From contig NZ_VTOX01000001.1 of the NCBI RefSeq assembly GCF_012184415.1, positions 620,001-684,000 on the forward strand: a stretch of 64,000 nt of DNA, in the 5' to 3' direction. A model generated the notes under the pieces. It was not told the origin of the DNA, did not search any database, and saw only the letters and a program-made list of their open reading frames with translations. Source of the stretch: Ramlibacter lithotrophicus. GTDB taxonomy: Bacteria; Pseudomonadota; Gammaproteobacteria; Burkholderiales; Burkholderiaceae_C. Below are positions 26,257 through 34,326 of the stretch, piece after piece. The translations under genes and the position numbers were made by a program. How positions within the stretch are numbered: position 1 is the first letter of the stretch; each line of letters starts with the position of its first letter.

Positions 26257-28338
26257 TCAGTAGCGGTAGTCCTTCGGCTTCTTGTCCTTCGGGAAGTCCT
26301 TGTCCTTGGCGGCGAAGTCCGGGCGCGGCTGGTGAGTGAAGAACTCGGCGACGTCCACCGCGTCCTGGTCGGTCAGGCTGCCCTGGCCCAGCGGGAACTT
26401 GCCATGCACGCCGAACGGCATATTGGCCTTCACGAAGTCCGCGGCCTTGTAGGTGCGGGCCATGCCGGCGCCGATGTTGAAGGAGGCGTCGCCCCAGAGG
26501 GCCGGAAACACCGGTGTGCCGTCGGCCTTCTTCAGGCCTTCGCCATTGGCGCCGTGGCACACCGCGCACTGCGCGTCGTACACCTTCCTGCCGTTGTCCA
26601 CGTTGGCCACCAGCGAGCCGTCCACCTTGCCGATGCCGCGGCCGGGCACCTTGTCGCCCATCTTGTGGTCGTTCTTCATCCAGTCGTAGTAGGCGACCAT
26701 CGCCTTCATGTCCGCCGACTCCTTGGGCAGCGGCTTGCCGTTCATGGAGCGCAGGAAGCAGCCGTTGATCCGCTCCTCGAGCGTGATCACCCGTCCGGCG
26801 CGCGCGCCGTAGCTCGGGAACATGGCCGAGACGCCGACGAAGGGCGATCCCCCGGCCACCGTCCCGGCGTTGGTATGGCAGCTGCCGCAATTGAGGTCGT
26901 TGCCGACGTTGGCCGGCACCAGCTTCTTCGTTTCCAGGTGCAGACGCATGCCGCGCACGAGCTGGTCGGCGTTGGCGGCGGCCAGCATGTCGGCGAGCTT
27001 GGGCGCGGCAAAGCTGGCCGGCTTGAGCGGCTTGAGCCCGAGCTCCTCGCGCATCTCCTCGACCATGGCGGCGCGCACGGGGGCGGCCTTGTTGCCCCAG
27101 CTGCTGCGGACGAAGGTGAGGATCTCGGCGATCTCCTCGTTCGACAGCTCGGCGAAGCCGGGCATGGTGAAGCCGCGCGGGTGCGCCGCCGTCTGGGGTG
27201 TCTTCCAGCCAGTGAGCGTGACGTGCAGCAGCGTCTCGGGATTGGCCGAGGCGATGGTCGGGTTGCCCGCGAGCGGCGGGAAGATGTCCTTCACGCCCTC
27301 GCCGCCCTGGCGGTGGCAGGTGACGCAATACTGGGCATAGCCGAGGCCACCGCGCGTCGCGAACAGGGAGGCCGGCGGCTGGCCGTCGGGCGCCTTGGGC
27401 GCCGCCTGCATCGCCAGTTCACCCTTGCCGGGCGGCAGCGACTTCAGGTACGTGGCGATCGCGGTCAGGTCCGCATCCGTGAAGTGCTGGGTGCTGTGGC
27501 TGATGACCTCCGCCATGTTGCCCGAGACCGTGGCAAAACGGTTCTGTCCCGTCCTGAGCACCTGCACCGTGTCTTCGACGGTCCAGAGGTTGCGCAGGCT
27601 GAGCGCTCGCCAGTTCTCGACCTTCTCGCCGGCCAGGTAGTGGTCGCCGTTGCTGGCGCGGTCACTCATCGCCTTCTCCTGGAAGGCGATGCCGCGCGGA
27701 GTGTGGCAGGAGCCGCAATGGCCCAGGCCCTGCACCAGGTAGGCCCCGCGATTGGTCACCGCGTCCCTCGCCGGATCCGGGGTGAAGCGTTCCTCGTCCA
27801 GGAACGCCCAGTTCCAGAGCGCCAGGCCCCAGCGCATGCTGAACGGCCATGTCAGCTCCGCCGGCTGGTTCGGCTGACTGACCGCGGCCACCCCCTTCAT
27901 CATGTACGCGAACAACGCGCGCATGTCGTCCTCCGTCATCCTGGCGTAGGAGGGATACGGCATCGCGGGGTACAGGTTGTGCCCGTCGGCCGCGATGCCG
28001 CGCCGCATCGCGCGATCGAACTGCTCGAAGCTGTAGCCGCCGATGCCGGTCCGCGCATCGGGCGTGATGTTGGTGGAATACAGCGTGCCGAAGGGGGTCT
28101 CGAGCGCGAGGCCGCCGGCCATGGGCTGGCCCCCGGGTGCCGTGTGGCAGGCTACGCAGTCGCCCAGGCGGGCGATGTATCCGCCGCGCTGGACGAGGTC
28201 CGTGCCGGGCGCGGCGTCGACCGGCGTCGATGCAAGGGGCGCGGGTGCGCTGGGCTGCGCGACGACGGCCACGGCTGCCAGCAGCGCGAGGGAAGCGCCG
28301 GCCGCCACGGTGAGCAGGTGTTTTCGGAAACGCATCAT
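26257..28338 (-). CDS. Five-heme fusion: triheme dehydrogenase cytochrome + TsdA-like domain
   Basis: A 693-residue secreted multiheme protein. Residues 1-27 are a signal peptide. Residues 45-425 match the three-heme cytochrome subunit of membrane alcohol/gluconate dehydrogenases, with CVACH (61), CGSCH (208) and CVTCH (338). Residues 445-693 match the diheme thiosulfate dehydrogenase TsdA, with CGSCH (484) and CAVCH (591). Cys527 in EERINGCFLRSMNG fits the family's axial Cys ligand of the active-site heme. It would oxidise thiosulfate to tetrathionate and pass electrons along the three extra hemes. Start at the ATG seven bases after GGAG. Neighbouring rhodanese, transporter and cytochrome c genes support a sulfur role. 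Confidence 0.8.
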   Translation of the reverse strand: MMRFRKHLLTVAAGASLALLAAVAVVAQPSAPAPLASTPVDAAPGTDLVQRGGYIARLGDCVACHTAPGGQPMAGGLALETPFGTLYSTNITPDARTGIGGYSFEQFDRAMRRGIAADGHNLYPAMPYPSYARMTEDDMRALFAYMMKGVAAVSQPNQPAELTWPFSMRWGLALWNWAFLDEERFTPDPARDAVTNRGAYLVQGLGHCGSCHTPRGIAFQEKAMSDRASNGDHYLAGEKVENWRALSLRNLWTVEDTVQVLRTGQNRFATVSGNMAEVISHSTQHFTDADLTAIATYLKSLPPGKGELAMQAAPKAPDGQPPASLFATRGGLGYAQYCVTCHRQGGEGVKDIFPPLAGNPTIASANPETLLHVTLTGWKTPQTAAHPRGFTMPGFAELSNEEIAEILTFVRSSWGNKAAPVRAAMVEEMREELGLKPLKPASFAAPKLADMLAAANADQLVRGMRLHLETKKLVPANVGNDLNCGSCHTNAGTVAGGSPFVGVSAMFPSYGARAGRVITLEERINGCFLRSMNGKPLPKESADMKAMVAYYDWMKNDHKMGDKVPGRGIGKVDGSLVANVDNGRKVYDAQCAVCHGANGEGLKKADGTPVFPALWGDASFNIGAGMARTYKAADFVKANMPFGVHGKFPLGQGSLTDQDAVDVAEFFTHQPRPDFAAKDKDFPKDKKPKDYRY

Positions 28339-28577
28339 GGTCTTTCTCCAACGCATCGCCTCGGGCGGCGACGCCAGCTTTGGTGCGTTCGAGAATACGA
28401 ACCGGGGGTGCTCGCCACAATCGACGAAAAGCGCGACTGCGCTACGAACAATTCCCTATCAGCCGCCTCCCCCGGGTTGATCTGGAGCAATGCACGCCGG
28501 CCGGAACTGGGGAAGTCCGGTGCCGGCGGCGGGAAGCGGCGCCGGGCCCGCGCGCTAGACTTGCTCCTCGAGCGGCG
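28339..28577. other. Promoter-side gap before the MITE-like element
   Basis: About 240 bp upstream of the five-heme gene. It should hold that gene's promoter. I find no clear -10/-35 pair, dyad or small gene. Confidence 0.4.
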
Positions 28578-28860
28578 GGTTAAGGAAGCTCTGAATAAAT
28601 CGCGTCGCGCGCGCTCGAGGCAAGAACGGGATGATTTGTGCGCCAACGTTTCGCAGCCGGTGCTGGACGCACCGGCAAGGAACTTGGTGCGCAAAGCGCC
28701 CGTTGTTGCCCGAGCCCGTAGGGACGGCGCTTTTCCGGGCGACCTGCGGCGTTGCCAGACCAGGCAAGCCGTCCAGGCTTGCCTTGGGTCTGGCGCCTGG
28801 CATCTCATCCCGGAAAAGCACCGTCGCGCACGGCGGGATTTGTTCAGAGCTTCCTCAACC
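28578..28860. mobile_element. MITE-like element with about 30-bp terminal inverted repeats
   Basis: The left end begins GGTTAAGGAAGCTCTGAATA and the right end, read on the other strand, begins GGTTGAGGAAGCTCTGAACA. The similarity continues to about 30 bp with five or so mismatches. An internal inverted pair around GCTTTTCCGGG (about 28730 and 28815) adds structure. The element is 283 bp and has no transposase, so it would need one in trans. Its right end is about 30 bp before the next gene. No convincing target duplication was found. Confidence 0.6.
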
Positions 28861-28892
28861 AGACGAGCGCGAGGCGTGAGTGAAGGACCATG

Positions 28893-29432
28893 ATGAACAG
28901 TGCGACTGACGCACCGGCCGACTGGCAGGAAGAGATTTTCGGGATCCTCAAGCGCGGCGGCGTCCGGCAGGTGGCGTATGTGCCGGACGCCGGGCACTCC
29001 CATGTGATCCGGCGCGTGCACGCCGACCCGGGGATGCGCGGCATCGTGCTGACGACGGAAGAGGAAGGCGTCGCGACGGTGTGCGGCGCCTGGCTGGGCG
29101 GCGAGCGCGCCGTGCTGCTGATGCAAAGCAGCGGCGTCGGCAATTGCATCAACATGCTGTCGCTGGTCGAGAACTGCCGCTTTCCCTTCCTGTGCCTGGT
29201 GACGATGCGCGGCGAGTGGGCCGAATTCAATCCCTGGCAAGTGCCAATGAGCAAGGCCACCCAGCCGACGCTGGAAGCCATGGGCGTGCGGGTGTTGCGG
29301 GCGAGCCGATCGGAAGACGTGGCGGCGACCGTCGGCGCCGCGTTCGACGCCGTCTTCCATGCCGGCGAATCCGTCGCGGTGCTGTTGTCGCAGTGCCTGA
29401 TCGGGCGCAAGGAATGGGAGCGCAGCCAATGA
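28893..29432 (+). CDS. TPP-dependent decarboxylase, alpha (PYR) subunit
   Basis: A 179-residue protein with the pyrimidine-binding half of a thiamine-diphosphate enzyme, related to the alpha subunit of sulfopyruvate (ComD) or phosphonopyruvate decarboxylases. TTEEEGVATVCGAWLGGERA carries the Glu that activates TPP. LMQSSGVGNCINML is the usual following segment. It overlaps the beta-subunit gene by four bases. The second of two adjacent ATGs was chosen for spacing to AAGGA. The substrate is unknown. Confidence 0.85.
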   Translation: MNSATDAPADWQEEIFGILKRGGVRQVAYVPDAGHSHVIRRVHADPGMRGIVLTTEEEGVATVCGAWLGGERAVLLMQSSGVGNCINMLSLVENCRFPFLCLVTMRGEWAEFNPWQVPMSKATQPTLEAMGVRVLRASRSEDVAATVGAAFDAVFHAGESVAVLLSQCLIGRKEWERSQ

Positions 29433-30022
29433 ACCAGCCCCGCGATGATCGGATCGACCGCCGTGCCTTCGTGCAGGGCCTGCTTCGCGCCTGCCCGGAG
29501 GCGCTGGTGATCAGCGGGCTCGGTTCCCCCTCATACGACTTGTTCGCCGCTGGCGACCGGCCGGAGAACTTCTATCTGTGGGGCGCGATGGGCGGTGCCG
29601 CGGCAATGGGACTGGGCCTCGCGCTGGCGCAACCGGCGCGCCGAGTGGTCGTGCTGACCGGGGACGGCGAGCAACTCATGGGCCTGGGTACGCTCGCCAC
29701 CATCGCCGCACAGCAACCCGCCAACCTCAGCATCGTGGTGCTGGACAACGGTCACTTCGGCGAAACCGGGATGCAGCGCAGCCACACCAGCCTGGGCACG
29801 AGCCTGGCGACCGTGGCCAGGGGCTGCGGATTCGGCGAGATCATGGAGATCCGCGACCTGAACGCGCTGCCGGCGCTGGCGGCCCAGGTTCGGCAGCGCA
29901 AGGCCTGCCTGCTGGCGCAGGTGTTCGTTCGCGCCGAGGCGCTGGCGCGCGCCCTGCCCCCGCGCGATGGCGTTCACCTGAAGAACCGGTTCCGGGCGGC
30001 ACTCGGACTGGAAACGTTCTAG
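29429..30022 (+). CDS. TPP-dependent decarboxylase, beta (PP) subunit
   Basis: A 197-residue protein with the pyrophosphate-binding half of a thiamine-diphosphate enzyme. The GDGEQLMG...VLDN motif (GDG then about 25 residues then N, residues 87-114) binds Mg-TPP. WGAMGGAAAMGLGLALA is typical of the ComE/phosphonopyruvate decarboxylase group. The start overlaps the alpha-subunit stop (ATGA). It is convergent with larA-like, 27 bases apart. It may act on a 2-oxo acid linked to the 2-hydroxy acid handled by that racemase. Confidence 0.87.
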   Translation: MNQPRDDRIDRRAFVQGLLRACPEALVISGLGSPSYDLFAAGDRPENFYLWGAMGGAAAMGLGLALAQPARRVVVLTGDGEQLMGLGTLATIAAQQPANLSIVVLDNGHFGETGMQRSHTSLGTSLATVARGCGFGEIMEIRDLNALPALAAQVRQRKACLLAQVFVRAEALARALPPRDGVHLKNRFRAALGLETF

Positions 30023-30049
30023 CGGCGTCCCGAATCCCGCGCCGCCGCC

Positions 30050-31354
30050 CTATCCAACCACCGGCACCACGTACGGCCCTTCCGGGATGACCGCGATGTC
30101 GGGGTCATCGGCGCGTGCCAGCGCGTCCGCGATCGCGCCCTCGACCGAATCGATCATCTCCACGCCGGTCAGGGCGCGGTCGTCGCCCTGCAGTCCGGTC
30201 GTGTACAGCTGCACGCGCGCGACCCGCATGGACTTCAGTTGCATCTCGGTCTGCCACTCGTCGACGTCGGCGAAGTTCTTGGCCAGCAGCGAACGCAGGA
30301 ACGCGTCCGGGCCCAACGCCAGCAGGCGCTGCTGCGCGTCGCGGAACTCGGCGGATCCCATGCCTTCGCAGCATTCCGAAACGACGATCAGCGTTCCGCC
30401 GGGCTTGACGATGTCCAGCGGCGTCACCATGCCCTTCACGGTCTGGTAATACGTCTTGTCGAGCGGATGCCCGGCCGACGACGTGAGCACGGTGGAGAAC
30501 TTGCGCCCGATCGCCACCCTCGCGCTATCGGCGACGAAGGCCACCGCAGCCAGATGGCTCTCGATGACCTCGCCGAAATTGGCGTAGATCAGGTGCCGGT
30601 CCTCGTCGATGATCGTGTTGATCGCGTAGACCTCGCCGAGCATGCGCACGATCTCCAGTTGCTCCTCGTGCAGCGGATTGCCGGCCAGGTTGCACTGGAT
30701 GGCCGCCGGGTCCTCCATGAAGCGCGCGCTGTGGAAGGTGCGGATCGTGTCCTCGTGCGCCACGCCGGGCGCGATCACCTTGCGGCCGCCGGAATAGCCG
30801 GCCATGAAGTGCGGCTCGACCAGGCCGGTTGCGATGCGCAGGTCGGCTTCGACGAAGCGGCGATCCAGTTTCACCGGCGTGCGGCGGCGCGACGTGAAGC
30901 CGAGATCGACGTGCGCCCCTGCATCGCGCGCGTAGTGGTTCTCCACGCGCACGGTGGACAACACCCACGGGTCGCCGACCACCTCCGCCAGTTCGTCGCC
31001 GAGGTTGGGGCGGTGCAGTCCGGTGGCGACGAGCACGGTGATGCGTTCGCGCGCCATCCCCGCGGCCAGCATCCGCTCGATCAGCGGGCGCAGGAACAGG
31101 TGGTTGGGCACCGGGCGCGTCACGTCGCAGATCAGGATGCAGGCGCTCTGGCGCCCGCGCACCAGCTCGTCGAACGGCCGCGCGCCGACCGGCTCGGCCA
31201 GGGCACGTTCGATCGCGGCCCGCGGGTCGGCATGCCGTGGCAGCGGCCGCTTGGCGATCACTGTCGGTCGGGCGCCGGGCGGCAGATCGATCTTCATGCC
31301 CTCGCGCCCGTAGAGCATCTGCACCTGATTCGTCCGTGTGTTCCCGTTGACCAT
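30050..31354 (-). CDS. LarA-type nickel-pincer 2-hydroxyacid racemase
   Basis: A 434-residue LarA homologue (DUF2088). These enzymes use a nickel pincer nucleotide covalently bound to Lys to racemise or epimerise 2-hydroxyacids by hydride transfer. Conserved elements are ATGLHRPN (catalytic-type His), EPHFMAGYSGGRKVIAPG (His and the cofactor-binding Lys) and TIRTFHS. It diverges from larC-larE-larB, which make and load the cofactor. Substrate may be lactate or another hydroxyacid; LarA homologues vary widely. Confidence 0.88.
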   Translation of the reverse strand: MVNGNTRTNQVQMLYGREGMKIDLPPGARPTVIAKRPLPRHADPRAAIERALAEPVGARPFDELVRGRQSACILICDVTRPVPNHLFLRPLIERMLAAGMARERITVLVATGLHRPNLGDELAEVVGDPWVLSTVRVENHYARDAGAHVDLGFTSRRRTPVKLDRRFVEADLRIATGLVEPHFMAGYSGGRKVIAPGVAHEDTIRTFHSARFMEDPAAIQCNLAGNPLHEEQLEIVRMLGEVYAINTIIDEDRHLIYANFGEVIESHLAAVAFVADSARVAIGRKFSTVLTSSAGHPLDKTYYQTVKGMVTPLDIVKPGGTLIVVSECCEGMGSAEFRDAQQRLLALGPDAFLRSLLAKNFADVDEWQTEMQLKSMRVARVQLYTTGLQGDDRALTGVEMIDSVEGAIADALARADDPDIAVIPEGPYVVPVVG

Positions 31355-31445
31355 GGCCTTGCCTCGTTCCTGTCGTCAGCAGCCATTCTCGCCGAGCGTG
31401 GCCGCCGAACCGTCTAGACTCCCATGACGATTTTCAGAGGTCCCG

Positions 31446-31493
31446 ATGAGCTTGTTCGACCATCTTGCGCACGACGCGGGGCCCCCGCAGTGA
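31446..31493 (+). CDS. 15-codon leader ORF overlapping the larC start
   Basis: ATG at 31446 with AGAGG five bases upstream encodes MSLFDHLAHDAGPPQ and a stop whose TGA overlaps the proposed GTG start of larC (GTGA at 31490-31493). The ribosome-binding site is the only good one in the region, so translation of larC may be coupled to this peptide. It may be a regulatory leader or a remnant. Confidence 0.4.
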   Translation: MSLFDHLAHDAGPPQ

Positions 31494-32809
31494 GCGCCTC
31501 CACGACCGCTCTGCCCGCGCGCGGCCATGTGCACCTGGATGCGGTGGGCGGCGCCGCCGGCGACATGTTCGTGGCCGCCATGCTGGACGCCTTGCCGCAG
31601 CTGTGCCAGCGGGTCTTCGAAGACCTGGCGGCCGTGCTGCCGGACCGCATCGGGCGGCCGGAACTGACCGAAGGCCTCAGCGGCGCATTGGCGGTGCGCC
31701 GCTTCGGGCTGGCAGGGGCCAGCCCCACGGCGCCTGCCCACCACCACCATCACCACGGGCACGGGCACGACCACGGCCACCATCACGACCACGACCACGA
31801 CCATCCCGAACCCGCCGGCAGCGAGAGCCGGCACGCGCATGGAACCCGCTTCGTGGACCTTGCGGCGCGCATCGAGGCGGCGCCGCTGCACGCCGGCACC
31901 GTTGCCCAGGCCGTGGCCATCCTGCGCCGGCTGGCGCAGGCGGAGAGCCGCATGCACCGGGTGCCGGTCGACGAGGTGCACTTCCATGAAGTCGGCGACT
32001 GGGACTCGCTGCTGGACGTGGTCGCGGCCGGCAGCATCGCCGCCGCGCTCGCCGGCTGGACCTGGAGCGTGTCGACGCTGCCGCGCGGGGCGGGGCTGGT
32101 GCGCACCCGCCACGGACTCTTGCCGGTGCCCGCGCCTGCGACGACTGAACTCCTGACCGGCTTTTCCTGGCGGGACGACGGCCTGCCGGGCGAACGCGTC
32201 ACGCCCACCGGCGCCGCCGTACTGGCGCATCTGGTCGCCAACCCCTCGCTGCGGCCGCCGGACGGCCTGCGCCTGATCGCCGGCGGCATGGGCGCCGGCA
32301 CCCGCGAGCTGGAAGGCATGCCGAACGTGCTGCGCGCACTGGTGTACGCCATCGACGACCAGGCCGGCGTGGACGACGAAGTGATGGTCCTGTCGTTCGA
32401 CGTCGACGACATGACCGGCGAGGAGATCGGCGTGGCGGCCGACCGGCTGCGAAGTGCCACGGGCGTGCTGGATGTGAGCCTCGGCCTGCGGATCGGCAAG
32501 AAGGGGCGGCCGCTGCACGACTTCCGGCTGCTGGTGACACCGGAGCAACTGGAGGCCGTCAGCGAACTGTGCCTGGGCGAGACATCCACGATCGGGCTGC
32601 GCTGGCACCGCGTGCAGCGTCGGCGCCTGGCGCGCGAAGGCGATGCCGTGGCGGTGGGCGGCGCCACGTTGCGGCGCAAGCGCGTGCAGCGGCCCGGTGG
32701 CGAAACGACCGTCAAGGTGGAAAGCGACGACCTCGCCGGCACCGAAACCCTGGCGGCACGGCGCCGCCTGCAATCGCGCGCCGAAGATGAAGACCGGGAG
32801 TCGTCGTGA
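31490..32809 (+). CDS. larC: Nickel insertion protein LarC
   Basis: A 439-residue DUF111 protein that inserts nickel into the pyridinium-dithiocarboxylate nucleotide with CTP. DAVGGAAGDMFVAAMLDALP is the N-terminal hallmark. About residues 84-110 form a His/Asp-rich metal-binding stretch (many HH, HDH and HGH units). VDEVHFHEVGDWDSLLDVV is the central motif. In some firmicutes LarC needs a frameshift; here it is one frame. Start set at GTG coupled to the leader ORF; an in-frame ATG at 31424 lacks a ribosome-binding site. It overlaps larE by four bases. Confidence 0.9.
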   Translation: MSASTTALPARGHVHLDAVGGAAGDMFVAAMLDALPQLCQRVFEDLAAVLPDRIGRPELTEGLSGALAVRRFGLAGASPTAPAHHHHHHGHGHDHGHHHDHDHDHPEPAGSESRHAHGTRFVDLAARIEAAPLHAGTVAQAVAILRRLAQAESRMHRVPVDEVHFHEVGDWDSLLDVVAAGSIAAALAGWTWSVSTLPRGAGLVRTRHGLLPVPAPATTELLTGFSWRDDGLPGERVTPTGAAVLAHLVANPSLRPPDGLRLIAGGMGAGTRELEGMPNVLRALVYAIDDQAGVDDEVMVLSFDVDDMTGEEIGVAADRLRSATGVLDVSLGLRIGKKGRPLHDFRLLVTPEQLEAVSELCLGETSTIGLRWHRVQRRRLAREGDAVAVGGATLRRKRVQRPGGETTVKVESDDLAGTETLAARRRLQSRAEDEDRESS

Positions 32810-33603
32810 GTCCGACGCAGTCGCTCGAATCCCTGCTGTGGGTGCTGCGTCCGCACCCGGCGCTCGCCGTGGCCGTCAGCGGCGGTGTCGACAGCATGGT
32901 GCTGGCCTACCTGGCCCATCGTTTCAGCACTGCCGACGTCGTCGCGGTACATGCGGTCTCCCCGGCGGTGCCGGCCGCGGCCACCGAGCGGGTGCGGCGC
33001 CATGCAACACGCCACGGCTGGACGCTGCGCCTGATCGACGCCGGCGAAATGGCTGACCCCGACTATCTGCGCAATCCGGTGGACCGCTGTTTCCATTGCA
33101 AGAAGAACCTGTACGACAGCATGGGCGCCGTCGCGGGCGTGCCCACGGCCTCGGGCACCAACCTGGACGACCTGAGCGACTTCCGGCCCGGCCTGGAGGC
33201 GGCGCGCCAGCGTGGCGTGATCCATCCCTACGTGGAAGCCGGCTTGCGCAAGGCCGACATCTATGCGTTGGCGCAGGCCCACGGCCTGGATGACCTCGCC
33301 GCCCTGCCCGCGCAGCCGTGCCTGGCCAGCCGGATCGAGACCGGCATCGTGGTCGACGAGGACGCGCTGCGCTTCGTCGAGCAGGCCGAGTTGGGACTGG
33401 CGCAGTTGCTGCCCGGCCAGAGCGCACTGCGTTGCCGCATCACGGCCGCGGGGGTGGTGCTGGAGTGCGACAGCGTGCCGGCCGGCGCCGCCCGGCAGGC
33501 GCTCGAAGCGTGGGCGGAAAGCTTCTGCGCGCAGGCCGGCCGGCGCTTCGCGGGCGTGCGGCCGTACCGGCGCGGCGCGGCATTCCTGCGGGTGGAGGCA
33601 TGA
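32806..33603 (+). CDS. larE: Sulfur transferase LarE
   Basis: A 265-residue PP-loop ATP pyrophosphatase that adds sulfur to pyridinium-3,5-biscarboxylic acid mononucleotide. VAVSGGVDSMVLAYL is the PP-loop at about residues 22-36. DRCFHCKKNLYDSM and QPCLASRIETG hold the conserved Cys region; the last corresponds to the sulfur-donor or cluster-ligand Cys of the family. The start is GTG overlapping the larC stop; the stop overlaps larB (ATGA). Confidence 0.92.
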   Translation: MSPTQSLESLLWVLRPHPALAVAVSGGVDSMVLAYLAHRFSTADVVAVHAVSPAVPAAATERVRRHATRHGWTLRLIDAGEMADPDYLRNPVDRCFHCKKNLYDSMGAVAGVPTASGTNLDDLSDFRPGLEAARQRGVIHPYVEAGLRKADIYALAQAHGLDDLAALPAQPCLASRIETGIVVDEDALRFVEQAELGLAQLLPGQSALRCRITAAGVVLECDSVPAGAARQALEAWAESFCAQAGRRFAGVRPYRRGAAFLRVEA

Positions 33604-34256
33604 CCGACTTCATCCTGGATTGGGAGCGCCTGCAGCGCACCGGCATCGCGGAGGCGGTGCTGTGCGACGGCAAGAGCGCGGCGCAGATCGAAGCGATCCT
33701 GCGCCACGCGGGCGAGCGTCCCCTGCTGCTGACGCGGTTGGAGACGGCGCTGTTCCACGCCCTGCCCGCCGAAAGCCGCGCTGGGCTCGACCACGATCCG
33801 CTGTCGCGCACCGCATTCCACGGCGCGGTGCCGCCGCCGGCGCTGGATGGCGTCTGCGTGGTCTGCGCCGGCACGTCCGACCTGCCGGTGGCGCGCGAAG
33901 CGGTGCGCAGCCTGGCGTTCGCCGGCTACCGCGCGCCGCTGGTCGCCGACGTCGGCGTGGCGGGCCTCTGGCGGCTGATGCAGCGCATCGACGAGATCCG
34001 CAGCCACCGGGTCGTGATCGCGGTGGCCGGTATGGAAGGCGCGTTGTTCAGCGTGCTGGCCGGCCTGGTGGCGGCACCGCTGATCGCGACGCCGACCTCG
34101 GTCGGCTATGGCGTGGCCGCCGGGGGCCGGGCGGCCCTCAGCAGCGCGCTCGCCTCGTGCGCCGCCGGGTTGACCTGCGTGAACATCGACAACGGCTACG
34201 GTGCCGCCTGCGCCGCGCTGCGCATCCTGCGTTCGATGGAGGGCAGGGCTGCGTAG
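33600..34256 (+). CDS. larB: Cofactor carboxylase LarB
   Basis: A 218-residue protein with a PurE-like AIR-carboxylase fold that carboxylates and hydrolyses nicotinic acid adenine dinucleotide, the first step toward the nickel pincer nucleotide. VVCAGTSDLPVAREA, VADVGVAGLWRLM and VAGMEGALFSVLAGL are family motifs. It is the last gene of larC-larE-larB, coupled to larE by a four-base overlap. With the divergent LarA the locus has a complete cofactor and enzyme set. Confidence 0.92.
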   Translation: MTDFILDWERLQRTGIAEAVLCDGKSAAQIEAILRHAGERPLLLTRLETALFHALPAESRAGLDHDPLSRTAFHGAVPPPALDGVCVVCAGTSDLPVAREAVRSLAFAGYRAPLVADVGVAGLWRLMQRIDEIRSHRVVIAVAGMEGALFSVLAGLVAAPLIATPTSVGYGVAAGGRAALSSALASCAAGLTCVNIDNGYGAACAALRILRSMEGRAA

Positions 34257-34326
34257 GCGCGGCCCGCCGGGCCGGGCATCGGCAACGGAGCACCGCTGGG
34301 CGGCCCTCCGCGAAGCGGTCCGCTTG

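Noticed and set aside
28569-28869. CGAGCG on both sides of the MITE-like element as a target duplication
   Set aside because: Six G+C-rich bases not directly abutting the ends are expected by chance in this sequence.
26227-28893. Plus-strand open frame of 888 codons opposite the five-heme gene
   Set aside because: Codon shadow in high-GC DNA. Its His/Arg/Gly-rich translation has no motif, while the minus strand has five CxxCH sites and a signal peptide.
28335-29429. Long minus-strand open frame of 364 codons
   Set aside because: It crosses the MITE-like element and lies opposite the two TPP-enzyme genes, whose motifs and RBS are clear. No domain or ribosome-binding site supports it.
31735-31800. 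CAC/GAC-rich tract resembling a simple repeat or CRISPR-like array
   Set aside because: It is the His/Asp-rich metal-binding stretch of LarC, in frame and expected for the family; there are no spaced repeats.
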